DNA of 64,000 nt from DAISJI01 sp964559835 (GCA_964559835.1 CAZLJE010000003.1:124001-188000); one strand, 5' to 3'. Numbered from the stretch's first letter, positions 43,773-52,506 are shown. Notes: generated from the letters alone by a model not told the origin. Numbers and translations are program-made.

Positions 43773-44729
43773 TTGCAACTTCCAACTTCCAACTTGCTCG
43801 AAGAGATTCGTAGCGGCTCCCCGCGCGCCCTCGCCCGCGCCATCACTGCCGTCGAGAACCGCACTCCCGAATCTCGCGAACTCCTCAAAGCTCTCTTCCC
43901 GCACACCGGCCACGCTCGCGTCATCGGCTTGACCGGCGCGCCTGGTGCGGGCAAGAGCACTTTGGTCGACCAACTAGCCCGCGAGTACCGCAAGCAGCAG
44001 AAGACCGTCGGCATCGTCGCCGTCGATCCCACTTCGCCCTACACGGGCGGCGCGATCCTGGGCGACCGCATCCGCATGGGCTCGCATTACGCCGATCCCG
44101 GCATCTACATCCGCTCGATGGCCACCCGCGGCTCGCTCGGCGGCCTTGCCTCGACCACCTCCGACGTCGTAACCGTGATCGACGCCTCCGGCCGCGACCT
44201 CGTCCTCATCGAGACCGTCGGCGTCGGCCAGGACGAAGTCGACATCGTCCGCCTCGCCGAAGTCACCGTCGTCATCCTCGTCCCCGGCATGGGCGACGAC
44301 GTCCAGACCATCAAGGCCGGCATCATGGAGATCGCAGACGTATTCGTTATCAACAAGAGCGACCGCGAAGGCGCCGAGCGCGTTGAGCGCGAGATCCGCG
44401 CCATGCAATCGCTCGCCCCGCGCAGCGACCGCTGGGTCCCGCCCGTGGTGAAGACCGTTGCCAGCGACGGCACCGGCGTGCCCGAAGTCGCCGCTGCCAT
44501 CGCCGCCTACCAGGACTTCTTGGCGAAGAACAACCTCGTCCAGGAGAAGCTCGCCCACAACTGGCGCGAGCGCCTCGTCGAGATGCTCCGCGATTCCCTG
44601 CTCCAGCGCCTTTTGCGCGAGGAACTGAACGAAACGGCCGTCACTCGCTATGCGACCGAGATCGCCGAACGCAAGCGCGACCCATACACTCTGGTAGAAG
44701 AGATCGTTGCGAAACTCGGCAAAAATTAA
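43773..44729 (+). CDS. meaB: MeaB/ArgK-type G-protein chaperone of methylmalonyl-CoA mutase
   Basis: A protein of up to 318 aa that protects and reactivates adenosylcobalamin-dependent methylmalonyl-CoA mutase. G-motifs: P-loop GLTGAPGAGKST, switch region VDPTSPYTGGAILGDRIRMG, ETVGVGQDEVDI and VINKSDREGA. The start is uncertain: both TTG 43773 and TTG 43794 lie inside ACTTGCAACTTCC repeat words, and no ribosome site is visible. The mutase itself is not in the window, but methylmalonyl-CoA epimerase (mce) is two genes downstream. Confidence 0.93.
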   Translation: MQLPTSNLLEEIRSGSPRALARAITAVENRTPESRELLKALFPHTGHARVIGLTGAPGAGKSTLVDQLAREYRKQQKTVGIVAVDPTSPYTGGAILGDRIRMGSHYADPGIYIRSMATRGSLGGLASTTSDVVTVIDASGRDLVLIETVGVGQDEVDIVRLAEVTVVILVPGMGDDVQTIKAGIMEIADVFVINKSDREGAERVEREIRAMQSLAPRSDRWVPPVVKTVASDGTGVPEVAAAIAAYQDFLAKNNLVQEKLAHNWRERLVEMLRDSLLQRLLREELNETAVTRYATEIAERKRDPYTLVEEIVAKLGKN

Positions 44730-44825
44730 TTCTTGGCACTCGGCACTTGGTACTTGCTACTTATTACTTGTTACTGTTTTCCATCAGCCATGTGCCATGA
44801 GCCATCCGCCGCTTCCGGAGCCCAC

Positions 44826-45131
44826 ATGATCGCTAGACTTTGGCACGGCTGGACCAAGCCCGAGAACGCCAACGAATACGAAGGTCTTCTTCGGACCGTG
44901 GTCCTGCCTGGCATCCATCGCATCCCGGGCTATAACGGCGCGTGGCTCATGCGGCGCCGCGTCGGCCCCGAAGTCGAGTTCATCACGCTGACGTTCTGGG
45001 ATTCCATGGAATCCGTACGCGAATTCGCCGGCGACTCACAGTTCCACGCGGTCATTCCCGCCGCCGCCCGCAAGCTCCTCTCCCGCTTCGACGAACAATC
45101 CATCCACTACGACGCCACCTGGGTTCCCTGA
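44826..45131 (+). CDS. Antibiotic-biosynthesis-monooxygenase-like (ABM) protein
   Basis: A 101-aa dimeric alpha-beta-barrel protein: IARLWHGWTKPENANEYEGL, IPGYNGAWLMRRRVGPEVEF and ITLTFWDSMESVREFAG. ATG 44826 has GGAG six bases upstream. ABM folds occur in quinol monooxygenases, haem-degrading enzymes and unassigned small proteins. It sits between meaB and mce on the same strand, but shares no obvious chemistry with them. Confidence 0.82.
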   Translation: MIARLWHGWTKPENANEYEGLLRTVVLPGIHRIPGYNGAWLMRRRVGPEVEFITLTFWDSMESVREFAGDSQFHAVIPAAARKLLSRFDEQSIHYDATWVP

Positions 45132-45179
45132 GTCCTAAGCCCTACGTCCTTTCGCCGCGAGCATTTATCATCTTCCGTT

Positions 45180-45587
45180 ATGTTCGCCATCGACCATCTC
45201 GGTATCGCCGTCAAATCTCTCGCCGCCTCCAAAGCTTTCTACGAACGCCTCGGCCTCAAGGTCATGCCTGAAGAAACCGTCGAGCAGGAGAAGGTCCGCC
45301 TCGCCATGGTGCCGGTTGGCGAGAGCCGCATCGAACTGCTGGAACCGATCTCGGACGAATCGCCCATCGCGAAATTCCTGGCCAAGCGCGGCGAAGGGCT
45401 CCATCATGTCGCGCTGCAGGTCGACGATCTCGCGCATACGGTCGAACAACTCAAGGCTTCCGGCGTTCGCCTGATCAATGACAACATCCAGATCGGCGCC
45501 GGCGGCCACCTGTACGTCTTCGTCCATCCCTCCAGCGCCGGCGGCGTCCTGCTCGAACTCTGCGAGGAGCAACCGAGAGGCGTATGA
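45180..45587 (+). CDS. mce: Methylmalonyl-CoA epimerase
   Basis: A 135-aa VOC-fold enzyme that interconverts (S)- and (R)-methylmalonyl-CoA. Signatures: FAIDHLGIAVKSLAASKAFY (metal His), ESRIELLEPISDESPIAKFL, GEGLHHVALQVDDL (metal His) and the C-terminal GGVLLELCE (metal Glu). With meaB nearby this indicates a propionyl-CoA/methylmalonyl-CoA route. TATCAT lies 8 bases before the ATG and no Shine-Dalgarno is visible. Confidence 0.94.
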   Translation: MFAIDHLGIAVKSLAASKAFYERLGLKVMPEETVEQEKVRLAMVPVGESRIELLEPISDESPIAKFLAKRGEGLHHVALQVDDLAHTVEQLKASGVRLINDNIQIGAGGHLYVFVHPSSAGGVLLELCEEQPRGV

Positions 45588-45589
45588 CG

Positions 45590-45662
45590 TCCTTCGTGTC
45601 CCTTCGTGTCCTTTGTGGTGAGCGTTTTTCCTCTGCGTTCCCCCGCGTCCCCTGCGGTGAAA
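45590..45662. repeat. CTTCGTGTCC/GTGGTGAGCG word run before tsaB
   Basis: CCTTCGTGTCCCTTCGTGTCC - TTTGTGGTGA and CTCTGCGTTCCCCCGCGTCC words fill the gap; the tsaB ATG follows directly after GGTGAAAA. Confidence 0.8.
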
Positions 45663-45663
45663 A

Positions 45664-46338
45664 ATGTTGATCGTCGCTATCGACACTTCCGGCAAGAACG
45701 GCTCCCTCGCCCTCGTCCGCTTCGACGTGGGGACGAACAGTTCGTGTGAAACCTTCGAAGCTCTCGATCTCGTGCCGCTCTCCGGCGGCACCTACTCCGC
45801 TCAGCTCATCCCGCAGCTTGCCGCCATGCTCGACCGCCACCACATCGCAAACTCCGCCATCGACGCCTACGCCGTCGCCTCCGGCCCCGGTTCCTTCACC
45901 GGCCTGCGCGTCGGCCTGTCCACGGTCAAGGCCCTCGCCGACACCACCTCCAAACCGATCGCCGCCGTCACAGTTCTCGAAGCCGTGGCTTGGAAAGTGG
46001 AACAACTGGGCCGCATCTTTATCGCGCTCGACGCCGGCCGCAAGCAAGTCTTCGTTGGCGAATTCCTGTCGGAGGGCCGCCTGCGCACGCCGCTCTCCGA
46101 GCACCTGATGGACGTGACGTCCTTCGCCGAAAAACTAAAGACCGACTCCGCCCCCGTCTTCACGCCCGACGCGAATATTGCTGACGCCCTGCGCGCGACC
46201 GTCATCCCGCAACCCATGGCCGACCTCTACGCTCGCATCGGCGCCGAGCGCATCCTCGCCGGCAATACCATCTCGCCCGCCGAACTCGACGCCAATTACA
46301 TCCGCCGCTCCGACGCCGAGATTTTCTTCAAGCGCTGA
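45664..46338 (+). CDS. tsaB: tRNA t6A-modification subunit TsaB
   Basis: A 224-aa ASKHA-fold protein that partners with TsaD in threonylcarbamoyl transfer to A37 of tRNA. Blocks: MLIVAIDTSGKNGSLALVR, AYAVASGPGSFTGLRVGLST (the family hallmark) and VTVLEAVAWKVEQ. The C-terminal half is variable, as usual. rimI follows (tsaB-rimI is a common pair) and tsaC is at 27.4 kb. tsaD is not in the window. Confidence 0.94.
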   Translation: MLIVAIDTSGKNGSLALVRFDVGTNSSCETFEALDLVPLSGGTYSAQLIPQLAAMLDRHHIANSAIDAYAVASGPGSFTGLRVGLSTVKALADTTSKPIAAVTVLEAVAWKVEQLGRIFIALDAGRKQVFVGEFLSEGRLRTPLSEHLMDVTSFAEKLKTDSAPVFTPDANIADALRATVIPQPMADLYARIGAERILAGNTISPAELDANYIRRSDAEIFFKR

Positions 46339-46344
46339 ACTCTT

Positions 46345-46508
46345 CTTGTTTTTCCTTCGTGTACCTTCGTGTCCTTTGTGGTGAACTCTCTTTCGTGGTG
46401 AACTCCTTGTTTTTCCTTCGTGTACCTTCGTGTCCTTTGCGGTGAACTCTCTTTCGTGGTGAACTCCTTGTTTTTCCTTCGTGTACCTTCGTGTCCATTG
46501 TGGTGAAT
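46345..46508. repeat. 61-bp direct tandem repeat, 2.7 copies
   Basis: Units start at 46345, 46406 and 46467, each opening with CTTGTTTTTCCTTCGTGTAC and closing with TTTCGTGGTGAACTC; the third is cut short. The units differ by only one or two bases, so the duplication is recent. It fills the tsaB-rimI gap. Confidence 0.92.
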
Positions 46509-46521
46509 AATTTGCTCTACG

Positions 46522-46983
46522 ATGATCCGTCCCGCCACGCTCGACGACCTCGCCGTAATCCTCGCCATCGAGCGCGCGTGTCCCACCGCCGCCCATTGGA
46601 GCGAAGCGGAGTACCGTCTCGTCTTCGATCCTGGCGCCACTCCGCGTATGCTGCTGATTTCCGAAGAGTCCACCATCTCCGGCTTCATCGTCGTCCGTAC
46701 GGTCGGACCAGAATGGGAGATTGAGAACGTCGCCGTCGCGCCCGCTTCCCGCAGCCGCGGCATCGGCGCGCAGCTGGTCGCAGCCATTTTGCAGCAGGCC
46801 AAAATGCGCCGCGCAGAATCGGTCTTTCTTGAGGTCCGCGCCTCCAACACCGCAGCGCGCGCGCTCTATTCCCGCGCCGGATTTTCCGAAACCGGCCACC
46901 GTCGCGCCTATTACTCGAATCCGGACGAAGACGCGGTTCTCTATCGTCTCCACCTTCGTGACGGGTTGTCTTCTGCACCGTGA
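46522..46983 (+). CDS. rimI: Ribosomal-protein-alanine N-acetyltransferase RimI-like
   Basis: A 153-aa GNAT acetyltransferase. The acetyl-CoA-binding motif is SRSRGIGAQLVAAILQQAKM, followed by VFLEVRASNTAARALYSRAG, the RimI-like motif. RimI acetylates the N-terminus of S18, but GNAT assignments from sequence are soft; position behind tsaB supports RimI. AATAAT lies 10 bases before the ATG; no Shine-Dalgarno. Confidence 0.87.
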   Translation: MIRPATLDDLAVILAIERACPTAAHWSEAEYRLVFDPGATPRMLLISEESTISGFIVVRTVGPEWEIENVAVAPASRSRGIGAQLVAAILQQAKMRRAESVFLEVRASNTAARALYSRAGFSETGHRRAYYSNPDEDAVLYRLHLRDGLSSAP

Positions 46984-47128
46984 ATGGTGCGTATTAAAAT
47001 CGTGCTCTGCCTGTGGAAATCCGATTGAAGCCTCCTCCCCGCTGTGCTACGTTTTGAGATTGCGGGGTGGTGGCCGCTGTTCCTACCACCGCCTCCCCGC
47101 ACTACGCGACTAGCAGGAGGACTGCTGG

Positions 47129-47356
47129 ATGGCTACTCAGGTTCGCGACGTGCTTATCGCTCAAAATGAACAATTCAAGAAACTGGCAACGGAGCACTCG
47201 CAATACTCGCAGCGTCTCGATTCCCTCACTCAAAAGCGTTACCTCTCCGAAGACGAAAAAATCGAGGAAGTCCGCCTGAAGAAGCTGAAACTCCGTTTGA
47301 AGGACCAGATGGAGAGCCTGGAACGAGAGTTCCGGCGCTCCAACAACGTCGCTTAA
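47129..47356 (+). CDS. DUF465 (YdcH-like) coiled-coil protein
   Basis: A 75-aa, highly charged helical protein (FKKLATEHSQYSQRLDSLTQ, LKKLKLRLKDQMESLEREFR) of the DUF465/YdcH type. ATG has GGAGG eight bases upstream. Function unknown; single gene. Confidence 0.82.
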   Translation: MATQVRDVLIAQNEQFKKLATEHSQYSQRLDSLTQKRYLSEDEKIEEVRLKKLKLRLKDQMESLEREFRRSNNVA

Positions 47357-47541
47357 TTCTTCAACGACTTCGCGGCTAAACCCGCGGAGCATTCGCCGCT
47401 CCCACGGCGATCCGGTTATCCCTGCCCAAGCGCCTCCTTGGTAGTTCCTCTGTGACGACTCTTTGTCCTCTGTGGTGAGTTCTTTAATCGGCAATCGACA
47501 ATCGTCAATTCTTTAGGTTCGTCCTCCGCGTCTATAATGAA
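47357..47541. repeat. Repeat-filled gap before psd
   Basis: Contains TTTGTCCTCTGTGGTGAG words and ATCGGCAATCGACAATCGTC words. TATAAT at 47533-47538 lies 12 bases before the preferred psd start. Confidence 0.65.
47533..47538 (+). promoter_or_regulatory. Candidate -10 box of the psd-pssA operon
   Basis: A consensus TATAAT, 12 bases before ATG 47551; implies a leader of about five bases. No convincing -35 hexamer is seen. Confidence 0.5.
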
Positions 47542-47550
47542 GTGATTCCT

Positions 47551-48210
47551 ATGGTTCGCGACGGCTACTATTACGGGCTCGCCTCGGTTCTCGCCGCTGT
47601 GCTGCTGGCGTGGCTCACCTCGCCCGCATGGGCCGTGCTCCCGCTGCTGCTGGGCGCGTTCTTTCTAAACTTCTTTCGCGATCCCGACCGCGTCGTCCCC
47701 GACACTGCGGGCGCCATCGTCGCTCCCGCGGACGGCAAGGTGACTGATATCGTGGACGTCGAAATCGCCGGCCGTCCTTACAAGCGGCTCAGCATCTTCC
47801 TCAACGTCTTCGACGTCCACGTGAACCGCTCGCCCGCCGCGGGCGTCATTACTCATGTCGAATACCGCAAGGGCCAGTTCAAGAACGCCATGGGCTCGAC
47901 CTGTGTTGACCACAACGAGCAGAACATCGTCACCCTGGACTGCGGCGGCCAGACGCTGATCTTCAAGCAGATCGCCGGCTTGCTCGCCCGCCGCATCGTG
48001 TTCACCAAACAGATCGGCGACCGCATCGCGCGAGGCGAGCGCATCGGCATGATGAAGTTCGGCTCGCGCATGGACGTGATCTTCGATCCCGCCGCGGCCG
48101 TGCAGGCAAAACTCGGCCAGCGCGTCAAGGGCGGCAGTGACATCCTCGCTATCGCTCCGCTCTCTCCCGCTGCCACGACGCGTGAATCACGCGAGCAGGT
48201 GCGCGCATGA
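47551..48210 (+). CDS. psd: Phosphatidylserine decarboxylase proenzyme
   Basis: A 219-aa enzyme of the short Psd type that converts phosphatidylserine to phosphatidylethanolamine. It self-cleaves at the Gly-Ser bond in MMKFGSRMDV to make the pyruvoyl group. Other blocks: two N-terminal membrane segments, FRDPDRVVPDTAGAIVAPAD and IFLNVFDVHVNRSPAAG. ATG 47551 is preferred; GTG 47542 would add three residues. The stop overlaps the start of pssA (ATGA). Confidence 0.94.
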   Translation: MVRDGYYYGLASVLAAVLLAWLTSPAWAVLPLLLGAFFLNFFRDPDRVVPDTAGAIVAPADGKVTDIVDVEIAGRPYKRLSIFLNVFDVHVNRSPAAGVITHVEYRKGQFKNAMGSTCVDHNEQNIVTLDCGGQTLIFKQIAGLLARRIVFTKQIGDRIARGERIGMMKFGSRMDVIFDPAAAVQAKLGQRVKGGSDILAIAPLSPAATTRESREQVRA

Positions 48211-49079
48211 AGTTCAGTCGCCGCGCCGACGATCCCCGCACCCGCCGTGGACGCCGTGGCGCATACCTGCTGCCCTCGCTGTTCACGACCCTGAACATCG
48301 CGCTCGGCTATTACGCCCTCTTCCACATCTTCCGTGGCAGCGCCGACCAACCCTGGCACTACGACAACGCTGCCATCGCGATCGGCTTTGCCGCCGTCAC
48401 CGATGGGCTCGACGGCCGCATCGCCCGCATGACCAACACCACCTCCGACTTCGGCCGCGAGTTCGATTCTCTCGCCGACGTCATCACCTTCGGTGTTGCG
48501 CCCGCGTTTCTCGCCTTTATCTGGGGCTTCCACATGCTCGGCCCGTTCCGCGGCGCCGGATTCTTCTCGCGAGTCGTGCAGCTTGGCGGCATCACCAGCT
48601 TCGCCTTCCTGGTCGCCGGCGCATCGCGGCTTGCACGCTTCAATATCCAGACGAACCCGCAGCCCTCGAACCCCGGACGCCCGGGCAAGAAGTACTTTGT
48701 CGGCATGCCGATCCCGGCCGCTGCCGGCGTGGTTGCCGCCGTCGTCCATTTCACCAACGGCTATCCCATCACCACCTGGTGGATGGCCTGTATCTGGTCC
48801 GCGCTGGTGCTCGCCTGCGGTTTCCTGATGGTCAGCACCTGGCGCTTCTACAGCTTCAAGGACCTCAACTTCCGCGACCGCCATGGCGTGCGCCTCATCT
48901 TTGTGCTCGCCATCATCATCTTCGGGATCATCGCCGCGTCGGAATACGTGCTCTTCTTCCTGGCGCTGGCTTACATGCTCTCCGGCGTCGTCTGGCGGCT
49001 GATGTACGTCTTCCGGCGCCCGGCAGGTCCGACCACGCCTCCCGCCGCTCCCTATACCGAGGCCACCGAAAGCCAATGA
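48207..49079 (+). CDS. pssA: CDP-diacylglycerol-serine O-phosphatidyltransferase
   Basis: A 290-aa membrane enzyme of the CDP-alcohol phosphatidyltransferase family, making phosphatidylserine from CDP-diacylglycerol and serine. The catalytic signature DGx2ARx8Gx3Dx3D is complete in DGLDGRIARMTNTTSDFGRE followed by FDSLAD. About seven membrane helices. Overlaps psd upstream and the Asd-like gene downstream (both ATGA), so three products are translationally linked. A basic N-terminus (MKFSRRADDPRTRRGRRG) precedes the first helix. Confidence 0.95.
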   Translation: MKFSRRADDPRTRRGRRGAYLLPSLFTTLNIALGYYALFHIFRGSADQPWHYDNAAIAIGFAAVTDGLDGRIARMTNTTSDFGREFDSLADVITFGVAPAFLAFIWGFHMLGPFRGAGFFSRVVQLGGITSFAFLVAGASRLARFNIQTNPQPSNPGRPGKKYFVGMPIPAAAGVVAAVVHFTNGYPITTWWMACIWSALVLACGFLMVSTWRFYSFKDLNFRDRHGVRLIFVLAIIIFGIIAASEYVLFFLALAYMLSGVVWRLMYVFRRPAGPTTPPAAPYTEATESQ

Positions 49080-50125
49080 ACCGCGACGCCAAATCCCGCA
49101 CCGATGCCACCTATCGCGTCGCCATCGTCGGCGCCGGCACGCTCAAGGGCAAGGAACTCGCCGACATCCTTCCCGAATCCAATTTTCCCGCCGTTGACAT
49201 CAAGCTGCTCGACGACGAAGAATCGCTCGGCAGCCTGGAATCCGTTGGCGACGAGGTGACGTTCGTACAGAAGGTCACGCGCGACAACTTCGAGAACGTC
49301 GACTTCGCCTTCTTCTGCTCGCAGCCCGAGTTCACCCGCAAGCACTGGGAACTGGCCCAGAAGGCCGGCGCCGGCGTCATCGACCTGTCCTACGGCCTTG
49401 AAGACGTGCCCGGCGCGACCGTCCGCTCCGGCTGGATGGAACGCGAACTACAGCACGCGCCCGCGCCCGAACTCGAGCCCGGACCTGTCGTGGTCGCGCA
49501 TCCCGCGGCGATCGTGCTGGGACTGCTGCTCGTCCGCGCGCAGAAGGTCGCCAGCATCCGCTCGGCCATCGCCACCGTCTTCGAGCCTGCCAGCGAGCAC
49601 GGGCGCGCCGGCATGGACGAGCTTCACGAGCAGACCGTAAACCTGCTCTCCTTCCAGGAAATGCCGAAGAAGGTCTTCGACGAGCAGGTCGCGTTCAACC
49701 TCATCGCGCGCTACGGCGAACAATCTCAGCCGACACTGGAATCCGCCGAGCGCCGCATCCTCGCCCACTACAAAGCCATTACCGGCGGAAATGCCGTCAC
49801 GCCGTCGATGATGCTCGTGCAGGCGCCCATCTTTCACGGCCACGTCTTCTCGCTCTATCTCGAACTCGAGAAGCCGCGCTCGATCGGCGATCTCTCGCAA
49901 GCCATCGGAGGCGAGCACGTCGTCCTCACGCGTCTGGAAGACTCGCCGAGCAACGTCAACGCCGCCGGGCAGGAAGATGTGCTGGCCTGGATGCGTCCCG
50001 ACGCGCAACGCGAGACCGGCATCTGGATCTGGGCCGCCGCCGACAACCTCCGCCTCACCGCCCACAACGCCATCGACTCCGCCCAGCAAATGGCAGCATC
50101 AAGACCGCGCAGGACTCTGCAGTAG
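49076..50125 (+). CDS. Aspartate-semialdehyde-dehydrogenase-like protein without catalytic cysteine
   Basis: A 349-aa protein with the two-domain Asd/ArgC architecture: an N-terminal Rossmann domain (VAIVGAGTLKGKELADIL) and a dimerisation domain (about 150-330, IRSAIATVFEPASEHGRAGM). The segment that carries the catalytic Cys in real Asd enzymes (PxCxT) reads VVAHPAAIVLGLLLVR, so no Cys is present and normal dehydrogenase chemistry is unlikely. It overlaps pssA by ATGA in a phospholipid operon, which hints at a regulatory or lipid-linked role. The start is ATG 49076; a longer frame upstream is a shadow of pssA. Confidence 0.8.
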   Translation: MNRDAKSRTDATYRVAIVGAGTLKGKELADILPESNFPAVDIKLLDDEESLGSLESVGDEVTFVQKVTRDNFENVDFAFFCSQPEFTRKHWELAQKAGAGVIDLSYGLEDVPGATVRSGWMERELQHAPAPELEPGPVVVAHPAAIVLGLLLVRAQKVASIRSAIATVFEPASEHGRAGMDELHEQTVNLLSFQEMPKKVFDEQVAFNLIARYGEQSQPTLESAERRILAHYKAITGGNAVTPSMMLVQAPIFHGHVFSLYLELEKPRSIGDLSQAIGGEHVVLTRLEDSPSNVNAAGQEDVLAWMRPDAQRETGIWIWAAADNLRLTAHNAIDSAQQMAASRPRRTLQ

Positions 50126-50259
50126 CACCTGGCAAATCACGGCTCGAGATGGACGAATCGTCCTTCTTGGGTGTGCGAAAAGAATGACGTGGAGCACAGA
50201 TGCTTGTGGCGAACCATTCTTTACAGGTACAACCCGCGTAAGAACGGTGTCTAATACAC

Positions 50260-51422
50260 ATGATGCTTGGGCGCGTGTTTACCCGTAAACTTTTCCCATT
50301 TGTGTAGCATTAATCTGTCTATGCAGTAATGAAGCCAAAGCCTGCCAATGCGGTACGACCGTGAGCCCTTGCAATTCCTTGAACGGTACTGCAGTCGTAT
50401 TCGTCGGCACCGTTCAGTCGATCCGTTCCGGATCACTTCTTGAATTTATTCGCTTTGCACAAGCGCATCCTGGTTCGTGGACTGAACAATGGGGTCTTTT
50501 CCATGACATTTTGCAAATCACCTTCGCGGTCGACGAGAGTTTCAGAGGAACCACAGCGAAAGAGATAACCGTCAGGATCAATAAGTTCATGGGCGCGTGC
50601 GGATTTGAATCCGACAAGGGAGACTTGTACTTCAAAAAGGGGGAGCAGTATCTCGTGTACGCTTCACTGGGTGACGACTCCGGATTCATCAGAAGGGGCG
50701 ATTTGTTATGGACGACTCACTGCTCCAGAAGTCGGCGTGCAAAAGATGTGAAGGCTGAGATTGAAACGCTCCGTGGAATACGTAATCTGGCGCCCGCGAG
50801 GGTAACGGGAACGTACAGCTTGCTGAGTCGGCCTACCATGCAAATGCCGGCGGCCCAACAAACGATCACCTTAGTCACGCAGGACGGTCGCGCGCGGACG
50901 GAAACAGTACGTGACAGTGGCCGTTTTGCATTCTCAGGGTTGGCGCCGGGGAAGTACTTAGTATCTCTAACAAGGCCGAGCAACTATGCGAGTCGGTTGT
51001 ATGACAACGCGTCAATCCGACAAGGCGATACTTGGGTTCGTTTAAATCCGCGATCTGTCGAAGTGGAACCCTCCGGATGCGTTGACATCGCCTTCAATGC
51101 CGTGCCTGATGGTCATATCTCCGGAATCGTAACAAATGCAAATGGCGGGTTGGCCAAAGGTGCTGAAATCCGATTGTGGCCGGATGGGAAGCTGGTTGAT
51201 CCGAATCGACCTTACCAATTCACCAGAGCCGATGACCAGGGTCGATTTGACCTCGGTCCACTGCCACCAGGCGACTACTTAGTAGCCGCAAGCGCTCCCT
51301 CCACTGAACCGCAGAAGGTCTGGTTTTATCGAGGAACCACCAGCGGTTCAGGCAGCAAGCCCATTCACCTGAAATTTGCGCAAAGGGTCGCTCTTGCGTT
51401 GCGCATCGGAAGTACTGAATAA
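50260..51422 (+). pseudogene. Frameshifted exported protein with NTR/TIMP-like Cys motif and beta-sandwich repeats
   Basis: The main frame starts near 50298 with VALICLCSNEAKACQCG, a signal-peptide end plus a CxC motif, but it has no start codon. The frame at ATG 50260 (MMLGRVFTRKLFPF) supplies the missing signal peptide start and stops at 50305; one extra T in the TTT run at 50299-50301 would fuse them. The mature part has an N-terminal Cys-rich VVFVGTVQSI domain similar to TIMP/netrin-like modules, then two carboxypeptidase-regulatory-like beta domains (RDSGRFAFSGLAPGKYLVSL; GHISGIVTNANGGLAKGAEI). G+C is low compared with neighbours. Sequencing error remains possible; translation from GTG 50361 would lack export. 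Confidence 0.68.
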
Positions 51423-51952
51423 ACACAGCTGCCCCACCACCCTGATCCGCGTTCCCGTTTCGGAACTGCCGGAAAAATATTTCTCTCCACATCACAGACA
51501 ACTCTTGACTTCTGTGTTTAGCCTTTTAGATAGGAGAAACATCGGCGCAGCTCCCGGGCCACCGAGCATCTCGCCTACGCTGCGAGCCAGCCCGAGACAC
51601 CTGCCGCGCCCCTTCTCCTGGTACCGGTTTCTCGGTCTGCTCTTTGAGCGGTTGCACTCGTATCCGGGCACGGCTTTAGCCGTGCCGGTGCGCTGTTGTG
51701 TTTGGACGCGGCTTTAGCCGCTGGCCCCGACCTACGACGTGCGACCTACGACCTACCTCCCGGTACCCGCTCCACCAAAATTCAAATCGAAAGGAGGCCA
51801 CCATGGCCTCACACCTCGTCGTCTCTGCTTTTCCTTCGTGCTCCTTCGTGGCCTTTGTGGTGAGTGTTTTCCGCGCCCCGCTGGGTTACCCAGGGTTACC
51901 CATACTCAACCCATTGATTCCATTCCCGACCACCGGGAGGGGGTACTAACCC
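51423..51952. other. Gene-poor stretch with REP-like hairpins and a small ORF
   Basis: Contains GGCACGGCTTTAGCCGTGCC (51667-51686, perfect hairpin with TTTA loop) and GCGGCTTTAGCCGC (51708-51721), CGACCTACGACC words, then CTTCGTGCTCCTTCGTGGCC words. The only coding candidate is the 48-codon frame at 51803. Confidence 0.65.
51803..51949 (+). CDS. Possible 48-aa peptide with strong ribosome-binding site
   Basis: ATG 51803 is preceded by AAAGGAGGCCACC, one of the strongest ribosome sites in the window, but the first half of the peptide (ASHLVVSAFPSCSFVAFVVS) is read from CTTCGTGCTCC repeat words. It is hydrophobic and could be a single membrane span. It ends three bases before the frameshifted MPEIAQLF gene. 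Could equally be a decayed gene whose start was kept. Confidence 0.35.
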   Translation: MASHLVVSAFPSCSFVAFVVSVFRAPLGYPGLPILNPLIPFPTTGRGY

Positions 51953-52468
51953 ATGCCTGAGATCGCGCAGCTCTTCCGTTCTCCCCGTTGCCAGCACGTC
52001 CACTACTCCGGCAAACCCTGCAAAGCTCCGGCCCGCCGCGGACGCAATTACTGCGTCTTCCACCAGGCCCGCCCACCTCGACCCCGGCGGCTGCGTCCTC
52101 CCCATCGTCGAAGACGTGCACTCCTACCAGCTCGCCATCATTCGCATCGCGCGCGCCCTCGCCGACGACGTCATCGACGCCCGCAAGGCCACCGCCCTGC
52201 TCTACGCCATGCAGCTCGCCGGCTACCAGCTCAACGAATTCGCCAAGCAGCGCGCCGAAGTCGAAGATCCCCAACGTGCGCTGAAGAACGAGATCTCCGC
52301 CCGCTACGACGCGCGTAAATACCCCTTCCCGTCCTACGTCCCCGAGCAAGACCTCGTCTCCATCCTCAAAGAACTCCGCGTCGAACAATCAGCCGAAGCC
52401 AACGAAATAGATAGTAGTCATGCTGAGCGAAGCGAAGCACCTATGCATTTCGGCCCTGCACAATGCAC

Positions 52469-52506
52469 AGATCCTTCGTCGGACTCACGTCCTCCTCAGG
52501 ATGACA
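52469..52506. repeat. 38-bp dispersed repeat, copy 1
   Basis: AGATCCTTCGTCGGACTCAC - GTCCTCCTCAGGATGACA. One mismatch to the copy at 52706-52743. Confidence 0.9.

Noticed and set aside
46345..46508. Small ORFs within the 61-bp tandem repeats
   Set aside because: They contain only repeat-encoded residues and no ribosome site.
48137..49075. 313-residue extension upstream of the Asd-like gene
   Set aside because: Overlaps pssA entirely in another frame, Arg/His-rich; ATG 49076 overlaps the pssA stop as expected for an operon.
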